Positions 16,195-23,119 of a stretch of DNA of 56,267 nt are shown one piece after another. Each line of letters opens with the position of its first letter. Position 1 is the stretch's first letter. This DNA comes from Bacteriovoracaceae bacterium. Lineage in GTDB: Bacteria; Bdellovibrionota; Bacteriovoracia; Bacteriovoracales; Bacteriovoracaceae. Both the position numbers and the translations under genes were made by a program. Where the stretch lies: the NCBI GenBank assembly GCA_018649885.1, contig JABIHA010000059.1:1-56267 (forward strand). The letters run 5' to 3'. The notes beneath the pieces were generated by a model that worked only from the letters and a program-made list of their open reading frames with translations, was not told the origin of the DNA and did no database searches.

Positions 16195-16665
16195 ATGAGT
16201 GAAATAACACAAATTCCAGTTCTAATAAAAAAGGCTTCTTTAGAAAATATTCCTGAGTGGGGAAAAGCAAGATGTCTGCTTTGGCCTTCAGATGACCTGG
16301 AAGGGCACTTGAGTGAACTCACTGATTTAATGAATTCTGACAACTTCATCTCTTTTATTGCCTTTAATTCCAGTGATCAAATATGTGGGTTTTTAGAAGC
16401 ATCTGTTAGAAACTATGTCAATGGTTGTGAGCATAGTCCGGTTCTCTTTCTGGGAGGGATTTGGGTTCAAGGTGATGCTCAAAGACAAGGCATCGGCCGT
16501 CAACTTTTGATTGAGTTAGAGGGATATGCCAAATCAAAAGGTTTTAAAGAAATTGGTTCTGATTGCTCTTTGGATAACTTGGATTCACAAGCGGCCCATA
16601 AAGGCTGGGGTTTTAGTGAAACCGAAAGAGTTGTCTATTTTCGAAAAGATCTTAGCTCAAATTAG
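16195..16665 (+). CDS. GNAT acetyltransferase, AAC(6')-like
   Basis: The 156-residue product is a GCN5-related N-acetyltransferase. The order of motifs follows aminoglycoside 6'-N-acetyltransferases: YVNGCEHSPVLFLGGIWV, then the acetyl-CoA loop QRQGIGRQLL, then SDCSLDNLDSQAAH, and the C-terminal GFSETERVVYFRK. The last segment is nearly diagnostic of the AAC(6')-I group. Chromosomal members may act on other amines, so drug resistance is not established. Start is ATG at 16195 (a GTG lies one codon upstream); GAGG is at 16181-16184. It follows the C10 protease gene by 23 bp. Confidence 0.85.
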   Translation: MSEITQIPVLIKKASLENIPEWGKARCLLWPSDDLEGHLSELTDLMNSDNFISFIAFNSSDQICGFLEASVRNYVNGCEHSPVLFLGGIWVQGDAQRQGIGRQLLIELEGYAKSKGFKEIGSDCSLDNLDSQAAHKGWGFSETERVVYFRKDLSSN

Positions 16666-16819
16666 CACTTACTGAACTACTGTCGATCCTGGGTAGTTTG
16701 GAAAAAATTTCATGTACTTCTTTCAGCGTTAACAATTTCTCGCAAATTTTCAACGAGAATACTGGTAAATTACTAAATACCAATTTAGTAATTCGCAGGT
16801 AACATCGCTTGAAGGTGGG

Positions 16820-17026
16820 ATGTTTCTAGACTACGAAATACATGATCTTAAACCCCGATTGGGGAGAGATCTACGTTTCGGCGAATTCATTTATGGTGAA
16901 CTCGATTATAAACAAATTTTTACCTCAAGCTTTGGTTTGAGCTACCTTCGTCTAGATGATTACTTTTATATTCAGAATTCCCTTGATATTCCTGAAAATG
17001 AGTGGATGAAATGCATCTACAACTAG
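16820..17026 (+). CDS. short ORF, possible small protein or gene fragment
   Basis: The 68-codon ATG-started frame has AAGG a few bases upstream and an amino-acid content that looks coding (aromatic-rich, with DYEIHDLKPRLGRDL near the start). It matches nothing I know and lies in a 381-bp stretch with no other gene. It could be the remnant of a larger protein. The rest of 16666-17046 shows no clear signal. Confidence 0.35.
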   Translation: MFLDYEIHDLKPRLGRDLRFGEFIYGELDYKQIFTSSFGLSYLRLDDYFYIQNSLDIPENEWMKCIYN

Positions 17027-17046
17027 TTGTGGGATGGCTTTGTTGA

Positions 17047-17727
17047 TTACTCTGATATTTCGGTAGTACTGACGACATGAAATTGATTTTGATCAGTGAC
17101 TTTGAAGGTGACATCTAAATTTTGGTATTTAAAGCTGTAGTGGTCTTTTTTCACCTGGTAGGCAGGCCTTGGATCGAGGGCGAGAATATCATTAATCTCT
17201 TTTTTTATTTCAGGTTGATCTTCAAAGAGATCCCGGGAAAAGCTAACTTCAACTTTTTTTTCTGGGGCCTTACGAAAGATGTTTTCAGTAGGTTCACTGA
17301 CATTATCACAATAGGCAATGTGCGGTTTTATATCTACAACCTTTGTCAGATGTAAAAAATCGCCACCCTCAATTTCTAAGACAACTGCGCCGCCACTTTT
17401 TTTGATTCCGGTGAGTTTGACTTTAGACATCCCAATAGGGTTGGGGCGAAAGGGAGAGCGAGTGGAAAAGACTCCCCACTTTTTATTTCCTCCGAGTCTT
17501 GGAGGTCTTACTTTTGGTCTGAAAACTTTGCTGACTGGGTTATCAAAAATAAAGATCACCCAAATATACTTGTGCTCTGTGAGTTCACTAAATGCATCCA
17601 TATAAGAGTAGTACGGTTCAATGACTATAGTTTGTTTGACATCAACCAGGCCACTTTGTCTGGGTACCCCAAATTTTTCTTTGAAAGGAGAGTGAATTTC
17701 TCCAATGGTGGTGAGCTCAACTTTCAT
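17047..17727 (-). CDS. trmO: tRNA (N6-threonylcarbamoyladenosine(37)-N6)-methyltransferase TrmO
   Basis: The 226-residue product matches the TrmO/TsaA/YaeB family, which uses S-adenosylmethionine to methylate t6A37 to m6t6A37 in certain ANN-decoding tRNAs. The N-terminus IGEIHSPFKEKFGVPRQSG is the family signature. FSTRSPFRPNPIGMS is the conserved core, and the C-terminal DPRPAY motif is present. It overlaps rsmA by 11 bp and is the last gene of the tsaD-rsmA-trmO run. The writer (tsaD) and the modifier (trmO) of the same nucleotide therefore share a transcript. Confidence 0.92.
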   Translation of the reverse strand: MKVELTTIGEIHSPFKEKFGVPRQSGLVDVKQTIVIEPYYSYMDAFSELTEHKYIWVIFIFDNPVSKVFRPKVRPPRLGGNKKWGVFSTRSPFRPNPIGMSKVKLTGIKKSGGAVVLEIEGGDFLHLTKVVDIKPHIAYCDNVSEPTENIFRKAPEKKVEVSFSRDLFEDQPEIKKEINDILALDPRPAYQVKKDHYSFKYQNLDVTFKVTDQNQFHVVSTTEISE

Positions 17728-18511
17728 TTTTAAAGTCTAGGAACAAATTATGAACTTGTTCTAAGCTGAGGGACTCGGCCCTTGCTTGCACTTGTATATG
17801 ACACTTCTCTAGAGATTCAGCAGGATCTTTTAAGTGTGGTTTTAAGATCCCCTTGATTTGCTTTCTTCTATTGCCAAACAAAATCCTCAAAAACGTTTCA
17901 AATTTTTTGAAGTTATCAATAGGGATAATGGGAGTTGGTCTTCTTATGAAGCTGAGAACCATACTGTCAACTCTGGGAGGGGGATGAAATGCTCCAGGTA
18001 AAACCAGTGCCAGCTTTTTGACCTCAAAATAGGTGTGTACTAGGCAGCCGAGGGAATTCATGGCATTTTTGCTGCTGATATCGAGGGCCCTAAGTCCTAC
18101 TTCTTTTTGAAACATCAGGCTCATATACTTTATGCTACTCGATTTCATAAAACTTATTAAAAGTCTTGAAGAGATATTGTAGGGGAGATTTGAAACTAAC
18201 CAAACATTTTTGTGTGTAAAACCAATTTGTGAAATAAATTCCTCAAAATTTACTTTCATGGCATCACGAAAAAAAAGATTCTCACTTTTTACCAGCTCTT
18301 CTAGCTGTTCCCTGAAGCGCTCGTCTAGCTCTATCGCATAGTAGGGAAGATCATGTGCTACTAAACCTTTGGAAAGAACACCCGGACCTGGGCCTACTTC
18401 AATGATGCATTCGGAAACATCCGCGAAGTCACTGCATATTTTTTGTATCAGTGCTTTGTCTTTTAAATAATGTTGGCCTAATTCTTTATTTGGCCTTGGA
18501 AGTTTTCCCAC
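17717..18511 (-). CDS. rsmA: 16S rRNA dimethyladenosine transferase RsmA (KsgA)
   Basis: The 264-residue product dimethylates two adjacent adenosines in the 3' hairpin of 16S rRNA, a late small-subunit assembly step. The start region KELGQHYLKD is the family's GQNFL-type motif. VGPGPGVLSKGL is the AdoMet-binding loop and SNLPYNIS the catalytic motif IV. Its start overlaps the end of tsaD by 26 bp and its end overlaps trmO by 11 bp, indicating translational coupling. Confidence 0.95.
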   Translation of the reverse strand: MGKLPRPNKELGQHYLKDKALIQKICSDFADVSECIIEVGPGPGVLSKGLVAHDLPYYAIELDERFREQLEELVKSENLFFRDAMKVNFEEFISQIGFTHKNVWLVSNLPYNISSRLLISFMKSSSIKYMSLMFQKEVGLRALDISSKNAMNSLGCLVHTYFEVKKLALVLPGAFHPPPRVDSMVLSFIRRPTPIIPIDNFKKFETFLRILFGNRRKQIKGILKPHLKDPAESLEKCHIQVQARAESLSLEQVHNLFLDFKNES

Positions 18512-19601
18512 TAAAGTCGCTCTTTTTTATAAATTTACTAAAACCGTCAATTTCTAGGCATTCAGGAAAGGCAATTTGTTTTTCATATTGTCTCAGACCC
18601 AGACCTGCCACCATCGCCGCGTTATCAGTGCAGTACTTGGGTGGAACAATATGAACACCGCTGAAATTTTCTACAAGTGATTTTCTTAGAAGCCCATTGC
18701 TGGCGACACCTCCGCCGACCACAATATTTTGGGCCAGGGTGGGATGGCATTCTAAGGCCTGCTTTAATTTATAGATGAGGGCATCTACTATTGCTTTTTG
18801 GTAGCTGGCACAAATATCTTTGAGTAATTGTGGCTGCTCCTGCGCACTCAAAAGTTTTTTTGTAGATGGGTCTCTTTTTACTAACAGCTTTGTCTCTAGG
18901 GCATCGATTGCATATCTCAGTGAGGTTTTGACTCCCGAGAAACTGAGGTTGATACGGTTTTTATTTTTGAGTCCAATGGGAAATGAAAATTTACGATCAT
19001 CACCATAAACCGCTATTTGATCTATTATGCGTCCGGCGGGATAGCCTAGACCCAATAGTTTTCCGCCTTTGTCGAAGGCCTCACCGGCAGCATCGTCAAT
19101 GGTTGAGGAGATGATTTCAAACTCAAATTGGCCTTTAACTAGTACATTCATAGTATGGCCACCGCTTACAAGCAGACCTATATAGGGATAGCTTATGGCA
19201 CTTTCTAAATGGATTGCCTCAAGGTGTGCAAACAAATGGTTGATGGGGACAATGGGCAATTCACTCATAAGAGAAAGTGTTTTAGCGCCGCAAATTCCGG
19301 TCAGAAGAGGTCCCATTAGGCCTGGATGTGTGGTGACTGCCAGAAGGTCAATATCACTAAGGGCGAGCTGTGATTTCTTCATGGCATCTTTAATAAGAGG
19401 AGTCATTTTTTTGAGATGATTTCTGGCCGCAATTTCGGGGACTACGCCTCCATAGGGGGCGAGTATCTCATCTTGGCCGTAGCTTTGATGGAAGAGAATT
19501 TCGGGTGAGGACTCCCAAATACCGGGAGTCCCTCTCAATATACATAGAGAGGTGTCATCACAACTTGTCTCAATTCCGAGTACGTAACGATCTTTTTCCA
19601 T
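18486..19601 (-). CDS. tsaD: tRNA N6-adenosine threonylcarbamoyltransferase TsaD
   Basis: The 371-residue product is the Kae1/YgjD/TsaD ASKHA-fold enzyme that transfers threonylcarbamoyl to A37 of ANN-decoding tRNAs together with TsaB and TsaE. GIETSCDDTS opens the protein. The metal-binding pair is in NHLFAHLEA, and GGGVASNGLLRKSL and the DNAAM motif follow near the C-terminus. TsaB, TsaC and TsaE are not in this window. It begins six bases after the phosphoesterase/cytochrome stop and continues into rsmA with an overlap. Confidence 0.96.
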   Translation of the reverse strand: MEKDRYVLGIETSCDDTSLCILRGTPGIWESSPEILFHQSYGQDEILAPYGGVVPEIAARNHLKKMTPLIKDAMKKSQLALSDIDLLAVTTHPGLMGPLLTGICGAKTLSLMSELPIVPINHLFAHLEAIHLESAISYPYIGLLVSGGHTMNVLVKGQFEFEIISSTIDDAAGEAFDKGGKLLGLGYPAGRIIDQIAVYGDDRKFSFPIGLKNKNRINLSFSGVKTSLRYAIDALETKLLVKRDPSTKKLLSAQEQPQLLKDICASYQKAIVDALIYKLKQALECHPTLAQNIVVGGGVASNGLLRKSLVENFSGVHIVPPKYCTDNAAMVAGLGLRQYEKQIAFPECLEIDGFSKFIKKSDFSGKTSKAK

Positions 19602-19607
19602 AGAAGA

Positions 19608-21254
19608 TTAATTACCACTTTCGGTACGTTTGGGACACGCCACTTCGCGTAATTTTGAAAGAAACTGGGCCTGGCCTAATTTTCCAGGAAGGCCTTTGCT
19701 ATTTTTTTCGTACCATTCGGGGGATTGGTCCTTAGTGTGGCATTTGACGCAATTGGTTTTCATCTTGTGGATCTTCTTTGATTTGGCCATTTTGGGGGGG
19801 CCGTCGCCAGAATCAAAGGGATGGGCGCTGGTTTTTCGGTGGCAATGAGCGCACTGAACATTGGCGAAATTTTCATCTACTTTGTATTTTTCATCTATTT
19901 TATCCCAAACTTTTTTGTGCTTTGTAATTTGAAATCCGCTGGTTTGGCGAAGAGCTCCAAGTTCTCCCAGGGAGCGGTAGAGCGCTCTGAAGTAGGCCTT
20001 TTTGAGGGAAGCAACCTTGGATTTTTTGAGCGCATTTTGTTCACTAAAGTGGATTAAATCTTGAGTTTTACTAAAGCCAGTTTTCATTCTATAGCCGAGA
20101 GTGTGACATTTAAGGCATTTAGGGTTGTTCAGCTCTTTAACTCTCATCAAGGTGTGGTAGGCCAGGGAGTGGGCGGTGGAGCCCCAAAACTTTGTTTGCT
20201 CTTGGTGGCATTCAACGCAGCTTGTGGCCGTGGGGTAGTCAAACTCTGTTTGAAACTGGCCCATTTTATTTTGTTCAGTTAATTGAATTTTAGAGAGCTT
20301 TTGTTTGAAAATGTCCATCTCAGCAATATAGGGGTTGGGTTTCAATTGATCTTTGAGTTCATCTCTAACTTGGATTTGGGCGTATTTTCCCTTTCGTTTT
20401 TTTCCAAGGGGGATGGTGATTTGGCCTAGGTAGTGATTGCGGCTGAGAACTTGCACAAGATTAGTTTTCCCGGAAGTCTTTGGGTAATTATTGAAGCTTT
20501 GGGAGTGGGCCCCTACGAACCAGTCAATTTGGGGAAGCTTGGCACTTAGATTTAAGTCGGTATTCATTCCCGAATGCGAGATAACAACAAAGTGATCCCT
20601 TTTACTGACAAAGCCAGCTTTTTGGATTTCTTTGTAAACATTTTTGAGCCCTGCCAGGGGATTTGTGAAATGATTTTTTAAATGGCTTCTGATGGTGGCC
20701 GGATCGATAACACCTGTTAGAAAGAGATACTTTGATCCCACTTTTATTTTGACCCATCTTTTGTATTTTATTTTTGTCCCTGGTTTGAGATTGGAGACTA
20801 AAAATGTATAAGAGGCGGTCTTTGAAAGTTCTTCTAGGAAGTTAAACCCATAGGCCAAATCTTGGTCGCCAAAAACCATGTATTTGAGGCCCATTTTATT
20901 ATAGAAATCATGAATTTTTCTGGCGATAAAAAGGTGACTATCTTTCATTGATTCAGGAACAGTTGCCGAGGGAAAGAATGTGTCTCCTGCATCGACAAAG
21001 AGAACGGGGTGTTTTTTTTCAATTTTTTTCAAAGCCCCGGCCACTTGGGGGATTCCACCTAACGGAAAATTCCTGCAGCCACAAGGGTGAGTTTCTCCGT
21101 TGACGTTACCAGAGAAAACCATGGAAAACTCTGAGACTCCGTCTCGTATTTCAAATTCTTTTTCATATTCTTCACCTTCCATTTTTTCTACAAGGCCCGA
21201 GCATTGGGAAAATAAAAAAATGAGAGGGAGCAGTAATATATAGTGGTATTTCAA
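19608..21254 (-). CDS. lipoprotein fusion of a 5'-nucleotidase-like phosphoesterase and a four-heme cytochrome c
   Basis: The 548-residue product has a lipoprotein signal (LFSQC). Residues about 40-320 resemble the UshA/5'-nucleotidase metallophosphoesterase domain: FSGNVNGETHPCGC, VDAGDTFF, FGDQDLAYGF, VISHSGMNTD and VGAHSQ. The C-terminal third carries four c-type heme motifs at about residues 346, 380, 468 and 502 (CVECH, CLKCH, CAHCH, CVKCH), as in cytochrome c554-like proteins. It therefore needs the cytochrome maturation system and acts outside the cytoplasm. Similar fusions are known in delta-proteobacteria, but their role is unclear. A last Cys (VACPK) is not a heme site. It lies 22 bp after the cpoB-like gene and 6 bp before tsaD. 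Confidence 0.85.
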   Translation of the reverse strand: MKYHYILLLPLIFLFSQCSGLVEKMEGEEYEKEFEIRDGVSEFSMVFSGNVNGETHPCGCRNFPLGGIPQVAGALKKIEKKHPVLFVDAGDTFFPSATVPESMKDSHLFIARKIHDFYNKMGLKYMVFGDQDLAYGFNFLEELSKTASYTFLVSNLKPGTKIKYKRWVKIKVGSKYLFLTGVIDPATIRSHLKNHFTNPLAGLKNVYKEIQKAGFVSKRDHFVVISHSGMNTDLNLSAKLPQIDWFVGAHSQSFNNYPKTSGKTNLVQVLSRNHYLGQITIPLGKKRKGKYAQIQVRDELKDQLKPNPYIAEMDIFKQKLSKIQLTEQNKMGQFQTEFDYPTATSCVECHQEQTKFWGSTAHSLAYHTLMRVKELNNPKCLKCHTLGYRMKTGFSKTQDLIHFSEQNALKKSKVASLKKAYFRALYRSLGELGALRQTSGFQITKHKKVWDKIDEKYKVDENFANVQCAHCHRKTSAHPFDSGDGPPKMAKSKKIHKMKTNCVKCHTKDQSPEWYEKNSKGLPGKLGQAQFLSKLREVACPKRTESGN

Positions 21255-21276
21255 GCTATTTCCAATTATTCACCAA

Positions 21277-22104
21277 TCATTTAATTGTTGGTAAAACTTT
21301 TTTTGCCTCTTTTGCTGATTTACTTGTGGGGTGTTGTTTAAGAAGCTCGTTTAATGCGTTCTTTGCCTGATCTTTTTGACCTTTTCTTAAAAGGGTTTTT
21401 CCCAGATGAAGTAGGCCATTTTTGTTAAAACTAGATTTTGGAAATTCTTTATAGAGCTTACTAAAATAGATTAAGGCCAAGTCATTTTTCTTTTGGATAA
21501 AATGGATCATACCTAAATTGTGGTAGAGATGGGCCTTATTTTGTTTTGAGATATTTTTACTTTGGATTAACTGCTCCATAGCAGAGCGGGCTTTGGTGTA
21601 GGCACCTCTTCTATAGAGCTTCATGGCGGAGTCAACAGGTGACAGAGGTTTGCTAGCTGAGCGTTTACTCGATTTCTTTTTCCCTCTTCTGCCGCTGGAG
21701 AGATTTTTGAGAGTATTAGTTATATTTTGAAGAAATTTCTTCTGCTCTTTCAGCTGCTTTTCGATGTTCTCAATAAGTAGACTATGCTCGGTGCTTTTTT
21801 TCTCTAGAAATCCGGTCTGTTCTTGAAGTTGTTTTATAGAGGCACCGATTTCCTCTTCACGGGCCTTTTTCGAACTATGATCGACTTCTTGAATCCTTCC
21901 TTCGAGTTTTGCGACTCTTGTTTGGACTTCAACTATTCTGATGGACATATTAGCGGAGAGTTTTTGGTTATCACCAAACTGATTGGACATGTCGTCCATT
22001 TTTTTTTCTCTGGCAACTTCTTCGGTCGTTTTACACGAAGTGAATAATCCAGAAAAAATTAGGGAGCTTAAAATAAGTGGGAGGTAGTGTTTACAAGGTG
22101 GCAT
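21277..22104 (-). CDS. CpoB/YbgF-like coiled-coil TPR lipoprotein
   Basis: The 275-residue product has a lipoprotein signal (LFTSC) and a coiled-coil region over roughly residues 45-135. A basic Ser/Lys-rich linker follows, then C-terminal tetratricopeptide-like repeats (YRRGAYTKARSAMEQL, then YHNLGMIHFIQKKNDLA and LHLGKTLLRKGQKDQA). This coil-plus-TPR order matches CpoB, which coordinates peptidoglycan synthesis with Tol-Pal constriction. Position two genes after pal supports the assignment. CpoB itself is usually a soluble periplasmic protein, so the lipid anchor is a difference. Confidence 0.75.
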   Translation of the reverse strand: MPPCKHYLPLILSSLIFSGLFTSCKTTEEVAREKKMDDMSNQFGDNQKLSANMSIRIVEVQTRVAKLEGRIQEVDHSSKKAREEEIGASIKQLQEQTGFLEKKSTEHSLLIENIEKQLKEQKKFLQNITNTLKNLSSGRRGKKKSSKRSASKPLSPVDSAMKLYRRGAYTKARSAMEQLIQSKNISKQNKAHLYHNLGMIHFIQKKNDLALIYFSKLYKEFPKSSFNKNGLLHLGKTLLRKGQKDQAKNALNELLKQHPTSKSAKEAKKVLPTIK

Positions 22105-22107
22105 GCT

Positions 22108-22434
22108 TTATTCTTCCTCAAGTGCATCCTTACGAACTGCTTTGTATTCCGCCCGCTCAGAAAATTTCCTTGATAGTATGGCATATTGCTTAGCTTTGTT
22201 GAAATATTTTCTTTTGTAAGAAGACTTGGCCTTGAGATAGTAGTACTCGCCTTTGCGGTAAAGAGTAGAGGCGTAGCGATCTGCTTTGGTATCCTTAGCG
22301 GCCAAAAGGGCAGCAGCTGCGAGGCTCATTTCTAGCTTTGGTCTTGTGGTTGCCAGGCCACAAGCCTGTAGAAATAACAACATCAAAAGGATATTTACGA
22401 GGAACAGATAAAGGTATGAGTGTTTTTTCTTCAT
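22108..22434 (-). CDS. small helical lipoprotein between pal and the cpoB-like gene
   Basis: The 108-residue product has a lipoprotein signal (LLFLQACG) and a helical mature part with a repeat-like YRKGEYYYLKAKSSYKRKYF stretch. It resembles the small DUF4398-like lipoproteins found beside OmpA/Pal genes; this family match is tentative. It starts just after the pal terminator hairpin and ends three bases before the cpoB-like start. A structural envelope role with Pal is inferred. Confidence 0.65.
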   Translation of the reverse strand: MKKKHSYLYLFLVNILLMLLFLQACGLATTRPKLEMSLAAAALLAAKDTKADRYASTLYRKGEYYYLKAKSSYKRKYFNKAKQYAILSRKFSERAEYKAVRKDALEEE

Positions 22435-22437
22435 ATA

Positions 22438-22467
22438 AAAAAAGGTGTAGCCGCTTTATGCGGCTAC
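22438..22467 (-). terminator. intrinsic terminator/attenuator after pal
   Basis: On the minus strand, GTAGCCGC and GCGGCTAC form a perfect 8-bp stem around a 5-nt loop, then ACC and seven T residues. It lies between pal and the next co-directional gene, which starts at 22434. Some transcripts should therefore end here, giving more Pal than downstream products. Confidence 0.85.
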
Positions 22468-22483
22468 TTTTAATTTAAATTTT

Positions 22484-22993
22484 TTACTTTGCCGTAACGA
22501 CGAAGTTTCCTCTTCGGTTTTTTCCCCAAGAAGATTCATCGTGTCCAAACTCTAATGGTCTTTCTTTACCAAATGAGACAGTGGAGATTCTTTTAGAAGA
22601 AACACCCATGGCCACTAAGTAATTTTTAACAGCATTTGCTCTTCTTTCTCCGAGAGCTAAGTTGTATTGAACTCCGCCTCTTTCGTCGCAATGCCCTTCA
22701 ACCTGAACTTCAATTCCGTCATTTGATTTCAAAAACTCTGCATTGTTGTTGAGAGCTTCTCTGGTGCCTTTTGTAATGGCTGCAGAGTCATATGGGAAAT
22801 AAACAGTGGAAAGACCGCCTGCACTGCTTGAATCCGAGTCTCCGTTTAGAGACAAAGAAGATTCTTCTGATGGTTGATTGTCTGATGCATCCACTGAACT
22901 TGCAGAGTTTTTCTTGGCCGTTTTGCTTGAACAGCCGGTGAACTGGGCGGTTAGCGCAAGTACTACAAGTAGGTAGGGGAGAGATTTTCTCAT
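22484..22993 (-). CDS. pal: peptidoglycan-associated lipoprotein Pal
   Basis: The 169-residue product has a lipoprotein signal (AQFTGCSS), a Ser/Asp-rich linker and a C-terminal OmpA-like peptidoglycan-binding domain. The latter has VYFPYDSAAI, VEGHCDERGGVQYNLALGE (binding-site Asp and Arg) and RRANAVKNYL. It tethers the outer membrane to the cell wall as part of Tol-Pal. The ATG at 22993 is used because AAGGAG precedes it; the longer TTG frame contains that site. The gene is first in its run. The other Tol genes are outside the window. Confidence 0.94.
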   Translation of the reverse strand: MRKSLPYLLVVLALTAQFTGCSSKTAKKNSASSVDASDNQPSEESSLSLNGDSDSSSAGGLSTVYFPYDSAAITKGTREALNNNAEFLKSNDGIEVQVEGHCDERGGVQYNLALGERRANAVKNYLVAMGVSSKRISTVSFGKERPLEFGHDESSWGKNRRGNFVVTAK

Positions 22994-23070
22994 TGATAGC
23001 TCCTTCAATTGAACTGAAAAAAATTTTTATTATTTTATTATTCTATTATCTTATTTATTTTCTTAAGTTT

Positions 23071-23099
23071 ATCCTACACATTTTAAGATAAAAGCACAA
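23071..23099 (-). promoter_or_regulatory. candidate sigma-70 promoter for pal
   Basis: Minus strand TTGTGC (23094-23099) and TAGGAT (23071-23076) are separated by exactly 17 bp. Each matches only part of the consensus. The location upstream of pal in the short divergent gap supports it. Confidence 0.35.
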
Positions 23100-23119
23100 A
23101 ATTGTATACGAGTGTAATT

